Assembly: GCF_037039395.1 (NCBI RefSeq)
Contig: NZ_CP146242.1
Span: 558,001 to 622,000, forward strand
Source of the DNA: Agrobacterium vitis
GTDB taxonomy: Bacteria; Pseudomonadota; Alphaproteobacteria; Rhizobiales; Rhizobiaceae
Length of the DNA stretch: 64,000 nt
Direction of reading: 5' to 3'
Shown here piece after piece: positions 1 through 9,536 of the stretch. The notes beneath the pieces are model-generated. The model ran no database searches and was not told the DNA's origin. It saw only the letters and a list, made by a program, of their open reading frames with translations. How positions within the stretch are numbered: the stretch's first letter is position 1; each line of letters opens with the position of its first letter. Both the position numbers and the translations under genes were made by a program.

Positions 1-885
1 CTGGGTGCCAGCCCCGAGCGCCACGACTGACACCACCGAGGCGATGCCGATGATAATGCCCAGCATGGTCAGGAAGGTTCGCAGCCGGTGCGAGGCCAGT
101 GCGCGCACGGCCATCATGAAGGCTTCACCCAGCCGGTCGAGACCCGGGAAACGATGCGGTCGGGCCGAGGATGGCAGGGTATTTTCACGCACCAGCACCG
201 GCTTGTCCTGGCGGCGGTCGGCGATAATCTCGCCATCGGCAATCTCGATCACGCGTTCCGCGCGCGCAGCAACGCCCGGATCGTGGGTGACGATGATGAT
301 GGTGCGCCCCTCGGCATGCAATTCATCGAGAATGCGCAGCACTTCCTCGCCGCTATGCTTGTCGAGCGCGCCGGTCGGTTCGTCGGCCAGAATCACCTCG
401 CCGCCATTGATCAGCGCGCGGGCGATGGACACCCGCTGCTGCTGACCACCGGACAATTGGCCCGGCCGGTGGCGCAGCCGTTCGCCCATGCCCAGCCGTT
501 CCAGGATTTTGGTCGCCCGGCTGCGGCGATCCGAAGGCGAAATTCCGGCATAGATCGCTGGTACTTCCACATTACCAAGCGCCGTCAGATCCGACAGCAG
601 GTTATAGCGCTGGAAGATGAAGCCGAAATGCTCGCGCCGGAGCGCCGACAGCGCATCGCTGTCCAGTTCGTCGGTGCGCTTGCCATCGATCTCATAGGTG
701 CCGCGACTCGGCCGGTCGAGCAGGCCGAGAATATTCATCAGCGTCGATTTTCCCGAACCGGATGGCCCGATGATCGAGACCATTTCGCCACGGTTGATAT
801 TGAGATTGACGCCCTTGAGGACAGCAACATCCTCTTCCCCGGAGCGATAGATGCGGGTGAGGTTCTTCAGCTCGAGCAGGGCCAT
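1..885 (-). CDS. macB: MacB-type ABC transporter, ATPase plus start of permease (partial)
   Basis: Inner-membrane fusion of an ABC ATPase and a permease that drives a tripartite MacAB-TolC-like export of macrolides, peptides or lipid-like substrates. The minus-strand reading frame starts [20 protein letters not shown] and shows Walker A GPSGSGKS, the Q-loop, the signature LSGGQQQR and Walker [13 protein letters not shown] with a following H-loop (IIVTHDP). Around residue 270 it enters the first membrane segment ([21 protein letters not shown]). It runs off the window after 295 codons, so the periplasmic domain and the last three membrane helices are missing here. It begins 3 nt after the macA stop, so the two are co-transcribed. 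Substrate cannot be told from sequence. Confidence 0.93.
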   Translation of the reverse strand, partial: MALLELKNLTRIYRSGEEDVAVLKGVNLNINRGEMVSIIGPSGSGKSTLMNILGLLDRPSRGTYEIDGKRTDELDSDALSALRREHFGFIFQRYNLLSDLTALGNVEVPAIYAGISPSDRRSRATKILERLGMGERLRHRPGQLSGGQQQRVSIARALINGGEVILADEPTGALDKHSGEEVLRILDELHAEGRTIIIVTHDPGVAARAERVIEIADGEIIADRRQDKPVLVRENTLPSSARPHRFPGLDRLGEAFMMAVRALASHRLRTFLTMLGIIIGIASVVSVVALGAGTQ

Positions 886-888
886 GGA

Positions 889-2115
889 TCACATCCCCCC
901 GGGTGGTGGCCCAAAGCCCCCCGATACCGCTTTGATCGACGTATCGGCCTGGCCGATGACGATCTTCTCGCCCTCGTTCAAACCCGATTTCACCTCGGCA
1001 TTGACCCCGTCATTCAGGCCGATTTCCACCGTTCGGGTGACAATCGCATTGTCGGCTCCCACGACCCGCAGGCTGGCCTTGCCGGTCTTGACGCCGGTGC
1101 CGAGCGCCGAGGCAGGCACCGTCAGCACATTCTTCACCGCGCCAAGCACGACATGCACTTCCGCCGTCATATAGGTGCGGAAACGGCCATCGGAATTATC
1201 GACATCCAGGATGCCGTTATAATAAATCGCCGAGGACGATGTACTGGAGGAACTGGAGGAACTGCTTGATGAGCTGGAAGTGGAGGTGGTCGAGACGCTG
1301 CTGTCGCTGGTGATCGATTCCGGCGCGGGCTCGATGGATTTCAGCACCGAATTGTTGCGCACGGAAGGCTGGCCGAGAATGTTGAAATAGACCGCCTGCC
1401 CCGGCTTGACATTGACCACATCGGCCTCGGAGATTTCAGCCCGCACGATCATCTGGTTCAGGTCGCCCAGAATAACGATGGTGGGCGCCGATTGCGTGGC
1501 ATTGACGGTCTGGCCCTGCTGGTTGACCACGGCGAGAACCGTGCCATCCATGGGCGCGGTGATGCGGGTGTAGCCGAGATCGGCCTCGGAGGTTTCCACC
1601 GCGACTTCCGCCTTGACGATCTGGGCCTGAAGGCTGTCGATCTGCGCCTTGGTCTTGTCGCGGGTGGCGACCGCGCTTTCAAGATCCGCCTGCGTGCCGG
1701 AATTGCTGGCCCGCAGATTCTGCTGGCGCACCAGCGCCAGTTCGGCGCTGACCAGGGTCGCCTCGGCCTCTTCCTTCTGGGCCTTGATATCGGCCAGCGA
1801 GGCTTTCGAGGTGCGCAGGTCGTTGACCTGGGTGACCGAGTCGATCTCGGCCACCAGGCTGTCCTTCTTGATGGTGTCACCAACCTTGACATGCAGGGCC
1901 GTGATACGGCCGGACACCTGGGCGCCCACCGCAACCAGCCGGGACGGCTTGAAGATGCCGGTGGCAAGCACCGTTTCCTCCACATCACCGCGTTTGACCG
2001 CCGCCAGCAGCAGCCCATCGGTCGGATTGGCCTCAGAACGCTTGAACAGAGTGAAACCAATGGCGGCAAGCGCCAGAACGACGATGACAACGACTGCGAA
2101 CAGTTTACGCGACAC
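889..2115 (-). CDS. macA: MacA-type periplasmic adaptor (HlyD family)
   Basis: Membrane-fusion subunit linking MacB to an outer-membrane TolC-like channel. A 408-aa protein with an N-terminal membrane anchor (FAVVVIVVLALAAIGFTLF), a lipoyl/barrel-sandwich domain, a central coiled-coil hairpin (about residues 95-170, rich in A/E/K/Q), and beta-barrel plus membrane-proximal domains. Unusual: a nearly pure serine/threonine stretch at about residues 268-296, inserted between the beta-barrel segment (SIEPAPESI) and YYNGILDVDN. This is where the family normally has a short loop. First gene of the macAB operon; transcription runs leftward. Start chosen at MSRKLFAVV. Confidence 0.94.
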   Translation of the reverse strand: MSRKLFAVVVIVVLALAAIGFTLFKRSEANPTDGLLLAAVKRGDVEETVLATGIFKPSRLVAVGAQVSGRITALHVKVGDTIKKDSLVAEIDSVTQVNDLRTSKASLADIKAQKEEAEATLVSAELALVRQQNLRASNSGTQADLESAVATRDKTKAQIDSLQAQIVKAEVAVETSEADLGYTRITAPMDGTVLAVVNQQGQTVNATQSAPTIVILGDLNQMIVRAEISEADVVNVKPGQAVYFNILGQPSVRNNSVLKSIEPAPESITSDSSVSTTSTSSSSSSSSSSSSTSSSAIYYNGILDVDNSDGRFRTYMTAEVHVVLGAVKNVLTVPASALGTGVKTGKASLRVVGADNAIVTRTVEIGLNDGVNAEVKSGLNEGEKIVIGQADTSIKAVSGGFGPPPGGM

Positions 2116-3107
2116 TATGATCCTTCCTTCAGCAGTGTGAACCGCTGGAATCCTTACGTCAGCGGTGTGAGCCGCTGGAATTTCTGTCTCAGGTCAAATG
2201 ATGCCGACCTGATTTTCTCCAGTTCTTACAGAGTGTTAACAAATGTAAAGGCAGCTCTGGGCCAAGGTAAATTTATAAGTACTCTTAAGTACCGATAATC
2301 TGAGGGGACAAAGGGTGTCAATCAGCGCAAGGATTAAACTTCGGCAACAAACAGCAACCCCGAATGTGTCGAACGGGGCTCGCATCAAGGCCCGCCCGCG
2401 CCAGAATGACGCGATCAGGCGCCAATCCATTCGGAAACAGGCCTTTGTCTGTCTGGTCGAGCAAGGCGACATAACCATCACGACCGACCAGCGCAGGGCT
2501 GTTTTCATGCCAGCCTTGCTGCGCGCTGTCAGGCAGGTGTCAGGTCTTACCGAGGTATTCGCAAACCGGGATATCGAGCGCCCAAGGCTGGATCTAGCGG
2601 AATGGTTGAGCGCTCAGCACCGAAGCGGGTGCATCCGCATCGAAAATCCTTTGTCGGCGACCCGAAAAACGCCCCGACCATCTGCGATAGTGCCTGGCCA
2701 TTTTTGCCCGTGGCGTCATGCTGTAGAGGCTGAGATATCCGGATAACCCATTTCTTGATCAGCTCCGCTTTTCTCCCTGGCGCAAGCGTGGATGACCAGC
2801 CTCGCGCAAGGCAAAACGTTATAAATTATACCTATTCACTAGCACGGCATGATGCCGTCGTGAATGCGACAGGGCTAACGCCCGCTGCGCTGCATTTTGG
2901 AATGCCACCGGTCCAGGATACGGCTTTTTGCAGCAGGCGTTCCCAGTCTTTACTGATCATATCTTTACCGATCATGCGCCCAGCGCCGGCAATTATCTCC
3001 GGCCAAAATGAAGCGGTCGCATTTTCAGTGGTTGCGTAACCGGCCATCGACCAGACCCGGTTTCAGGACAGACGCAGAATGGCACGGTCGCACACGGAGA
3101 GAGGTCC
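2116..3107. other. Long intergenic region, no convincing gene
   Basis: About 990 nt between macA (leftward) and the Ser/Asp-rich gene (rightward). Open frames here have no recognisable motif, poor codon bias and no ribosome site. One minus-strand frame (about 2330-2660) reads with coding-like composition but is broken by in-frame TAG and TGA codons and has no start, so it may be a decayed gene of unknown identity. The 150 nt next to macA are AT-richer and must hold the macAB promoter. Confidence 0.5.
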
Positions 3108-3767
3108 ATGCAAGTTTCTAGCAGCAATGCATCGCAATCTACCTATACATCGAGTTCATCAAAGCAAAAATCCAGCAGCGGCAGCGGTGGTCTGTTCGAT
3201 TCTCTGTCGGGTGGCGGCAGCAGCAGCGGCAGCAGTAGCGATGATACACTGCTCAACGCGCTCTTCGGTAGCGATAGCACCGAGGAGACGGATGAGAGCG
3301 ATACAAGCGAAAGCGTATCGACCGATCCGTCCACGTCGTTCGAGGCATGGCTGTCACAGCTGACCTCGGCAACGGCGGCCAACGGCGACACCACATCGGA
3401 TGAAGACAAGGACGCAGAAGTCACCGCCAGTTCTTCGGACTCGACAAGCACTGAAGCGCAATCGGCCACAGCCAGCGCATCCAGCACGGATGCCGCCACC
3501 GTTGAAGACGATCTCCTGTCGCAAGTGTTTGCAGTGCCGTCCGCTGGCGCTTCGACGGGCGCCAGTTCGACGCAGACATCCACGTCATCGACAGAGGATA
3601 CCGATAGCGCCACCGCATCGTCGTCAACGGACAGCAGCGACGACAGCGATACCGACATGTCGGATGAAGATCTGCTATCCCAGTTGAAGAACTATGATGG
3701 CAACCTGAGCTACTTTGCCGATCAGTTCATCAATCAACTCGATCTGCCCGGCGGCGGAGCCGCTTGA
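3108..3767 (+). CDS. Ser/Thr/Asp-rich low-complexity protein
   Basis: A 219-aa protein of no recognised family. Most of it is Ser, Thr, Asp, Glu, Ala and Gly, strongly acidic and predicted disordered. Three short hydrophobic motifs recur in the acidic background: DDTLLNALF (about residue 45), EDDLLSQVF (about 135) and DEDLLSQLKN (about 185). The C-terminal 35 residues are more ordered (YFADQFINQLDLPGGGAA). There is no signal peptide or membrane segment. Start is the ATG after AGAGAGGTCC, a reasonable ribosome site. Real coding is supported by the repeated motif and the clean single frame. Its last codons and stop lie in the first unit of a 25-bp tandem repeat. It could be a secreted or assembly-scaffold protein, but function is unknown. 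Confidence 0.7.
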   Translation: MQVSSSNASQSTYTSSSSKQKSSSGSGGLFDSLSGGGSSSGSSSDDTLLNALFGSDSTEETDESDTSESVSTDPSTSFEAWLSQLTSATAANGDTTSDEDKDAEVTASSSDSTSTEAQSATASASSTDAATVEDDLLSQVFAVPSAGASTGASSTQTSTSSTEDTDSATASSSTDSSDDSDTDMSDEDLLSQLKNYDGNLSYFADQFINQLDLPGGGAA

Positions 3768-3847
3768 TAAGCCAAGTGGCGGAGCCGCTTAATAAACGAA
3801 GTGGCGGAGCCGCTTGATAAGCCAACGGCGGAGCCGCTTGATGAGCC
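3753..3847. repeat. 25-bp tandem repeat, four units, each holding a stop codon
   Basis: Four consecutive units begin with GGCGGAGCCGCTT at 3753, 3778, 3803 and 3827 (spacings 25, 25, 24). Each core contains the small inverted repeat GCGG-AG-CCGC, followed by TGATAA, TAATAA, TGATAA and TGATGA. The first unit encodes the last residues and the stop of the Ser/Asp-rich protein. Slippage within the array would not lengthen the protein because every unit carries a stop in the same context. Confidence 0.85.
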
Positions 3848-3969
3848 TTCAAGATGCTGAGGCATCCTGGCTTTGAGCAAATTCCGGCTATCACAGGTGC
3901 GTAGTGCTTGAGATAGCCGGAAACGCCATCCGGTTTTGACGGTCGATACAAACTCCGTCACCGGAAGCC

Positions 3970-4818
3970 TCAGGCCGGAACGTTCGAGAGCGGCGGACGA
4001 TAATCGCTTTCGCCCCAGTGACGAAGGCCAGACCCGGAGCGGGCCGGTGGTGGCGCATAGTGACGGGCCAGCGCCAGCAGCGCGGTCCGCAGCATCAGCT
4101 TGGCCGAGCGGGCCGGCCATTGCCGCTCACGCTCCACGGTTTCAAGCCCCTTGGCAAAACAGCAGATATCCAGAACGACACCCGATAGATCCGGCCCCAA
4201 AGCCGTCAGCGCCTCGCCGACCCGCAGCCGTGCGGCAAGCGCGCTGTCGGTCAGATCCGGCCCGGATGGCCGGGCGCCTTTGTGCTTCTGCGCCAGGCGC
4301 GGTTCAAAGGACGCGGTGATCCGTGGCTGCAAATGACCACGCTCGAAATCCGCCGCCAACCGCTCCCCGGCGGCGACCGCTTCCGGTGGCAGATAGGGCT
4401 TGCCAGTCCGGTCCCGCAGCCGGGCCACCGTTGAAAACGGTTGGTCGTCGAGATTGCGCCGCACCAACGAGCGATTGCCATCCGGCTCCACAAGAGCCTC
4501 GGTCGCCCTCTCCCCATGCTGGCCCGTAAAGATCTCGTCCTCGCGCTCAGCCATGGCCCGCTTCAGGAAGCTTTCCGCCTCGCAGGTGGCCGTGAGCCTA
4601 TTGTCTTTCCGCCGGACCAGACCATCCGCCAGCGCCTTGTGCAACAGCGCGTCGGGCACACGGCCCAGCAGCACGCCATCCTCAACCCGCAACAGCGCGG
4701 TTTCGCCAGGACCGGCTGGCTCCAGCAGCACACCCCGGCTTGCCAGCCGCAACAGCCGCAGCAGTGGCTTGATGGCCGATGCCGGGTTTTGCGGCGAATG
4801 ACTTGCGGGCTTACGCAT
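3970..4818 (-). CDS. DUF6456-type protein, partner of DnaA-IV-like gene
   Basis: About 282 aa. The C-terminal half (about residues 150-282) resembles the rhizobial DUF6456 domain: LAARLRVGEALTALGPDLSGVVLDICCFAKGLETVERERQWPARSAKLMLRTALLALARHY. The middle contains a probable winged-helix-like segment (LLRLLRLASRG, DALLHKALADGLVRR). The start is taken at the ATG at 4818, which overlaps the upstream gene's stop as ATGCGTAA; an in-frame ATG at 4827 is the alternative. The overlap implies translational coupling with the DnaA-like gene. The pairing suggests a DNA-linked or regulatory role, but no function is established from what I can see. Confidence 0.8.
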   Translation of the reverse strand: MRKPASHSPQNPASAIKPLLRLLRLASRGVLLEPAGPGETALLRVEDGVLLGRVPDALLHKALADGLVRRKDNRLTATCEAESFLKRAMAEREDEIFTGQHGERATEALVEPDGNRSLVRRNLDDQPFSTVARLRDRTGKPYLPPEAVAAGERLAADFERGHLQPRITASFEPRLAQKHKGARPSGPDLTDSALAARLRVGEALTALGPDLSGVVLDICCFAKGLETVERERQWPARSAKLMLRTALLALARHYAPPPARSGSGLRHWGESDYRPPLSNVPA

Positions 4819-5176
4819 CGCGTCCATCCTTGGCCACCGTCGACAGCACCGCGACGACCCGTTCCAGAACGCTGAGAAACTGGTCGAGAGCCGCATTTTC
4901 GCGTCGGTCTTCGATGACATGGCAGGCATAGGATACTGTGCTTCGGTCATAGCCGAAAGCGCGGGCGATTTCCTGTTGCGGCAGGCTCAGCACCACGTGG
5001 CACAGATACATGGCGATCTGGCGGATCTGGCAGCGCTGCCGCCGCCGCCCGGCATGCACGAGACCCGGGCTCTGGAAAATTACAAATATTTCCTCCGTCA
5101 CCCTGGCAACGGAATGGCACAGGAGCCGGCTGGAGGCCTTGACCGGCACAGGATGTTCAAGCGGCATTGCTGACAT
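4811..5176 (-). CDS. Orphan DnaA domain-IV-like DNA-binding protein
   Basis: A 121-aa protein. Residues 50-92 match the C-terminal DNA-binding domain of the replication initiator DnaA: RQIAMYLCHVVLSLPQQEI, then ARAFGYDRSTVSYACHVIED, where the last helix is the DnaA signature helix. The AAA+ domain, domain I and ATP motifs of DnaA are absent, so it cannot initiate replication itself. It could bind DnaA-box-like sites or act as a plain regulator. GGGAGACG lies just before the ATG at 5176. It overlaps the DUF6456 gene by 8 nt and heads this two-gene unit. Confidence 0.85.
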   Translation of the reverse strand: MSAMPLEHPVPVKASSRLLCHSVARVTEEIFVIFQSPGLVHAGRRRQRCQIRQIAMYLCHVVLSLPQQEIARAFGYDRSTVSYACHVIEDRRENAALDQFLSVLERVVAVLSTVAKDGRDA

Positions 5177-5557
5177 GATAACGTCTCCCTTTATAGGATT
5201 TTATTCATATCAATATTCGCAATCCCTGTGAACGTTCTTTCACGCTCCAAAAATTCTCCTGATTGTTTTGATTGGCGTTTTTATTGAAACCCACAGGCGT
5301 GTTCAGGATTATTTTCCACAGACCCGCGAGTTTACCCTTGCTAATTCAGGGGGATTTTATGGAGGCCGGTGCAATGTGCAAACGTGCCACAATCCTGTTG
5401 AGACGCTGCACGTTAGAACATCGGTATTTTGCATAGGCGCTTTTGCTCGAATGCAATACGCCTATGCAACACCAAATTCACGTCGCAACGAATTGTGTCA
5501 CAGTCTGCTCAAGAATTGCCATTTGCAGACGGCCAGCGGCGATTATTGGATAGACTG
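5177..5557. other. Intergenic region upstream of DnaA-like gene
   Basis: About 380 nt between the DnaA-like gene and the msrB stop. AT-richer than its flanks near 5190-5310, as expected for a promoter. No reading frame, hairpin with a U-run or recognisable operator was found. Confidence 0.5.
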
Positions 5558-5986
5558 TCAGGGTTTTTGCTCGAACACCATGGAATGACCATTGATGCAA
5601 TAGCGCAGGCCGGTCGGCTTGGGACCATCGGGAAACACGTGGCCGAGATGGCCACCGCAGGTGGCGCAGCGGATTTCGGTGCGCACCATGCCATAAGCCG
5701 TATCGCGATGTTCGGTGACGGCGTCAGGCGTGACCGGCTCGAAATAGCTCGGCCAGCCGCAACCGGCATCGAATTTGGTATCGGAGTAAAACAGCGGCGT
5801 GTCGCAACCGGCGCAGCGGTAAAGGCCCGGCTCGAAATTATCCCAGTAAGGACCGGTAAAGGCCCGTTCCGTGCCGTGTTCGCGCAGGATTCGATACTGA
5901 TCCGGCGTCAATTGTTCGCGCCATTCGGCCTCGCTCCGCTCTGCTGCTGCGGGCTTTTCACGGCTGTCGATGCTGTCCTCGCTCAT
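5558..5986 (-). CDS. msrB: Peptide methionine-(R)-sulfoxide reductase MsrB
   Basis: Repairs oxidised methionine (R-epimer) in proteins, with thioredoxin as reductant. 142 aa, full length. Zinc-binding CxxC pairs are at Cys58/61 (RCAGC) and Cys107/110 (RCATC). The family motif CGWPSYFEP is at 76-84, and the catalytic cysteine is Cys130 in [11 protein letters not shown]; many relatives have RYCINS. The N-terminal 20 residues are a poorly conserved polar extension. Cytoplasmic: no signal peptide. Transcribed leftward, alone. Confidence 0.95.
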   Translation of the reverse strand: MSEDSIDSREKPAAAERSEAEWREQLTPDQYRILREHGTERAFTGPYWDNFEPGLYRCAGCDTPLFYSDTKFDAGCGWPSYFEPVTPDAVTEHRDTAYGMVRTEIRCATCGGHLGHVFPDGPKPTGLRYCINGHSMVFEQKP

Positions 5987-6314
5987 TGTCGCGTCCTCAC
6001 TTGGCTGGCTGTGGCTGGCTTATCGGTGCTGGCTTATCGGGTTTCAAGCCTATAGATAGTGTTTCGCCCCCTGGCTGCAAGCCGGATGCGATGCTGGACG
6101 GACCAACGGATCTGTTAAAGCACGTTATAATGGAGAATTGGGGGTGGCCGTTCCGGTCGAAATGCTTATATTTGCCGCGGACCTGTCGAAGCATTGCTGT
6201 TTGGGCATCAGTGTCACCATAAGATTATTGAAAAGCCGCAATCGCACTTGCCTTTTGCAGGTTTTATAGCCCGTGCGACCGCGACCCATCGTGTTGCAGA
6301 CGACAGGAGACAAG
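5987..6314. other. Divergent promoter region msrB / mrp operon
   Basis: About 330 nt separating divergent msrB and mrpA. It must carry both promoters. No clear operator or hairpin could be picked out, and the small frames in it have no support. Confidence 0.45.
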
Positions 6315-8693
6315 ATGATCGCTCATGCCGCCGGTATGACATTGCTGGCTTTGGTCCTGCCATTTCTGGGCGCCTGTCTGGCACCGTGGCTGGTACGGCA
6401 CCTTGGCAGCCTGGCGGCGTGGGTTCTGGCGCTTCTGCCGCTGTTTTCCTTCGTGCATTTCCTCGGTTTCCTGCCGGAAATCTCCCGCGGCGAGGAAGTG
6501 ACGGGCGGCTATGCCTGGGTGCCGAGCTACAATGTCAGCTTTTCCTGGTTTATCGATGGATTATCCCTCACCTTCGCGCTGCTGATTACCGGCATCGGCA
6601 CGCTGATCGTGCTCTATGCGGGCGGCTACATGAAGGGCCATCCGCAGCAGGGCCGGTTTCTGTCCTTTCTGCTGCTGTTCATGGGCGCCATGCTGGGTGT
6701 GGTGATTTCAGACAGTTTCCTGATGCTGTTCATCTATTGGGAACTGACCTCGATCACCTCCTTCCTGCTGATCGGTTTCGACCATGAGCGCCCGGCTGCG
6801 CGCCGTGCCGCGCTGCAAGCGCTGGTGATTACCGGCGGCGGCGGGCTTTTGCTGCTGGCCGGTTTGATCCTACTGTGGAACGTGTCGGGCGTCACGCAAT
6901 TGTCGATGCTGATGCATAGCAACAATATGGTCACCGCCAGCCCCTTCTATCTGGCGATCCTGCTGCTGGTTCTGGGCGGAGCCTTTACCAAATCGGCGCA
7001 ATTTCCCTTCCATGTCTGGCTGCCCAACGCCATGGAAGCCCCGACACCCGTCTCGGCCTATCTGCACTCGGCCACCATGGTCAAAGCCGGGGTTTACCTG
7101 CTGATGCGCTTGCAGCCGGTGCTGGGTGCCACACCCGCCTGGGAAATATTGCTGCCGTTTTTCGGCGGCGTCACGCTGATCGTCGGTTCGGTCATCGCCG
7201 TACGCCAGACAGACCTCAAGCTGATGCTGGCCTATACCACCGTCGCCTCGCTGGGGTTGATGGTGATGTTGACCGGCTTCGGCTCGCCGCATGCGCTGTC
7301 GGCCGCCGTGCTTTATCTGGTCGCCCATTCGCTGTTCAAAGGCGCACTGTTCATGGTGGCTGGTATTCTCGACCACGAAGCGGGCAGCCGCGACCTGACC
7401 AGGCTTGGCGGGCTGGCGCGGGCCATGCCAGTTACCTTCACGGCGGCGCTGCTGGCCGGGCTTTCCATGGCCGGACTGCCGCCGCTGTTCGGCTTTCTCG
7501 CCAAGGAAGAGATCTATGAGGCGCTGGCGGGCGGCAATCTTCGCGCCCTGCTGTTTACCGCCATTGCCGTGATCGGCAATGCGCTGATGATGGTCGTCGG
7601 GTTGGCACTGGCCTTCAAGCCGTTTCTGGGGCGCGCTGCGACCAGTCCGAAACCCGCCCATGACGGCCCCGCTCTGCTGTGGCTGGGACCACTGGTGCTG
7701 GCCTTGGTAGGGCTTGGGGCTGCGGTGTTTTCCGGGCTGTTTCACCAGGCGATTTCCTCGCCGATGGTTAGCGCTGTCACCGGCAGAACGGTGACCGTTT
7801 CCATCGGCCTTGTCCCGCATATCGGCGTGCCGCTCGCCCTGTCGCTGTTAACCATCGCCATCGGCCTGGTGCTGTTCATGCTGCTCGACAGGCTGCGCCG
7901 CCTGGTCGCGAACCTTATGGAGGGGCTCGGTCCTGGCCCCGATCAGGGCTTCGACCACATGATGGCCGGATTGGTGCGGCTCTGCTTCCGCATCACGAAT
8001 GTTCTGCATGGCGGGCGGCTGGATGTCTATGTTACCGTGACCCTGATTGCCATTGCCGCCGCTTTCCTGGTGCCGATGATGCTGTTTGGCGAGGCGCCGT
8101 CCTGGCCGGTGCTGCCGGAGCGGATCGAACTGCATGAAGCTGCCTTCCTGCTGATTGCCGTGGCCGGTCTTTACGGTGTCCTGCGCGCCGCCAACCGGCT
8201 GGATGCCATCGTTGCGCTCGGCATCCAGGGCTTTGCGATCTCGGTGATCTTCCTCCTGTTTGGCGCGCCGGACCTGTCGTTTACCCAGTTCATGATCGAG
8301 ACGCTTTCGGTGGTGATTCTGGCGCTGGTAATGACGCGGCTGAAACTGCATCCCGCCGATCACCGGCCCTTGGCCCAGATCCTGCTGGACGGCACGGTAG
8401 CACTTGCCGCCGGGGCTGGCCTGACGCTGATGCTGCTGAAGGTGACGCAAATCCCCTTCGACCCAACCCTGACGGAATTCTTCAACAGCTATTCCAAAGT
8501 CATCGCCCATGGGGCCAATGTGGTGAACGTCATCATCGTCGATTTCCGCGGCGTCGATACCATGGGCGAAATTGCCGTGGTGATGATCACCGGGCTTGCC
8601 ATTCTGGCGCTGATCCGGCTGCGCGCGCCCAAGCCAAAGGCTTCGCTTTCAGGGGTGGCGCATGAAGGCAGTGGGGTGGGAGAGCCTCGATGA
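6315..8693 (+). CDS. mrpA: Na+/H+ antiporter subunit MrpA
   Basis: Largest subunit of the Mrp (Mnh/Pha) cation/proton antiporter, related to complex I subunit NuoL. 792 aa. The start ATG at 6315 follows AGGAGA with 4-nt spacing; an upstream in-frame extension is less likely. Hydrophobic throughout. Complex-I-like segments include [33 protein letters not shown] and [16 protein letters not shown]. The C-terminal 200 residues form the MbhD/E-like part ([33 protein letters not shown]). MrpB is a separate gene, so this is not the fused MrpAB version known from many organisms. First gene of the operon; the stop overlaps mrpB by ATGA. Confidence 0.97.
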   Translation: MIAHAAGMTLLALVLPFLGACLAPWLVRHLGSLAAWVLALLPLFSFVHFLGFLPEISRGEEVTGGYAWVPSYNVSFSWFIDGLSLTFALLITGIGTLIVLYAGGYMKGHPQQGRFLSFLLLFMGAMLGVVISDSFLMLFIYWELTSITSFLLIGFDHERPAARRAALQALVITGGGGLLLLAGLILLWNVSGVTQLSMLMHSNNMVTASPFYLAILLLVLGGAFTKSAQFPFHVWLPNAMEAPTPVSAYLHSATMVKAGVYLLMRLQPVLGATPAWEILLPFFGGVTLIVGSVIAVRQTDLKLMLAYTTVASLGLMVMLTGFGSPHALSAAVLYLVAHSLFKGALFMVAGILDHEAGSRDLTRLGGLARAMPVTFTAALLAGLSMAGLPPLFGFLAKEEIYEALAGGNLRALLFTAIAVIGNALMMVVGLALAFKPFLGRAATSPKPAHDGPALLWLGPLVLALVGLGAAVFSGLFHQAISSPMVSAVTGRTVTVSIGLVPHIGVPLALSLLTIAIGLVLFMLLDRLRRLVANLMEGLGPGPDQGFDHMMAGLVRLCFRITNVLHGGRLDVYVTVTLIAIAAAFLVPMMLFGEAPSWPVLPERIELHEAAFLLIAVAGLYGVLRAANRLDAIVALGIQGFAISVIFLLFGAPDLSFTQFMIETLSVVILALVMTRLKLHPADHRPLAQILLDGTVALAAGAGLTLMLLKVTQIPFDPTLTEFFNSYSKVIAHGANVVNVIIVDFRGVDTMGEIAVVMITGLAILALIRLRAPKPKASLSGVAHEGSGVGEPR

Positions 8694-9109
8694 ACAGTCT
8701 GATCTTTCGCACCGTTGCGCCCGTCGTCACTGCGCTGATGCTGCTGTTTTCGGTTTTCGTGCTGCTGCGCGGACATAACGAGCCGGGCGGCGGCTTTATC
8801 GGCGGGCTGATCGCCGCCTCCGGCTTTGCCATCTACGGCATGGCCTTCGGCGTGCAGGCGGTACGCCGCGCCCTTTACGTCCATCCGCTGTCGGTGGCGG
8901 GCTTCGGCCTGCTGATGGCCTGCCTGTCCGGCTTCGTTTCGGCTTTTGCCGGCGTGCCGTTCATGACCGGGCTGTGGATCACACCGCATATCTTCGGCGT
9001 CGATGTGCCGGTCGCCACCGTCACCAGCTTCGATATCGGCGTCTATCTGGTGGTGGTCGGGGCGATTACCTCGATTGCGCTGGCGCTGGGCGAAAGGGAG
9101 AATGACTGA
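8690..9109 (+). CDS. mrpB: Na+/H+ antiporter subunit MrpB
   Basis: 139 aa, four membrane segments. Shows the family signature [18 protein letters not shown] at about residues 26-43. A MrpB-type subunit is required for antiport by the assembled complex. Start ATG overlaps the mrpA stop (ATGA), and the stop overlaps the mrpC start (TGATG), so translation is probably coupled. Confidence 0.96.
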   Translation: MNSLIFRTVAPVVTALMLLFSVFVLLRGHNEPGGGFIGGLIAASGFAIYGMAFGVQAVRRALYVHPLSVAGFGLLMACLSGFVSAFAGVPFMTGLWITPHIFGVDVPVATVTSFDIGVYLVVVGAITSIALALGEREND

Positions 9110-9486
9110 TGGAAGCGATTTTCTCCCTGCTGGTCGGGCTGTTTGCCACGACGGCCTTCTACCTGATCATGTCACGCCATATCGTGCGGGTGCTGCTAGG
9201 CATCGTATTGCTCGGCAATGCCGTCAATCTCGGCCTGTTCACCGCCGGACGGCTGACCCGGGAGGTGCCGCCGATCATGATGAAGGGTGAGGACGTGCTG
9301 AGCATGGCCGCCGCCAATCCGCTACCGCAGGCGCTGATCCTGACGGCCATCGTAATTTCCTTTTCGTTCTTCGCTTTCCTGCTGGTGCTGTCCTACCGCG
9401 CCTACCAGGACCTCGACACCGACGACACCGATGAAATGCGGTTGGCCGAACCGAAAAATCCGCCCTTGCCGCCGCTTGATTACTGA
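9109..9486 (+). CDS. mrpC: Na+/H+ antiporter subunit MrpC (NuoK-like)
   Basis: 125 aa with three membrane helices. Homologous to complex I NuoK: RVLLGIVLLGNAVNLGLFTAG and PLPQALILTAIVISFSFFAF are the NuoK/MrpC hallmarks. The C-terminal tail is acidic and proline-rich. Overlaps mrpB by 1 nt. A 50-nt gap follows before mrpD, the only real gap in the operon. Confidence 0.96.
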   Translation: MEAIFSLLVGLFATTAFYLIMSRHIVRVLLGIVLLGNAVNLGLFTAGRLTREVPPIMMKGEDVLSMAAANPLPQALILTAIVISFSFFAFLLVLSYRAYQDLDTDDTDEMRLAEPKNPPLPPLDY

Positions 9487-9536
9487 GGATTTCCCGGCAA
9501 CACGACTGCTCTAAACTGAAAGACCAGAACAACCGC

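Noticed and set aside
2315..3039. Two forward open frames of 143 and 94 codons
   Set aside because: No ribosome site, no motif, unusual composition for this genome; probably chance frames in a non-coding gap.
5429..6055. Long forward frame opposite msrB
   Set aside because: Antisense shadow of msrB, whose zinc and catalytic motifs are clear.
6870..7820. Long minus-strand frame across mrpA
   Set aside because: Shadow produced by high third-position GC; rich in His, Gln and Arg, and mrpA is certain.
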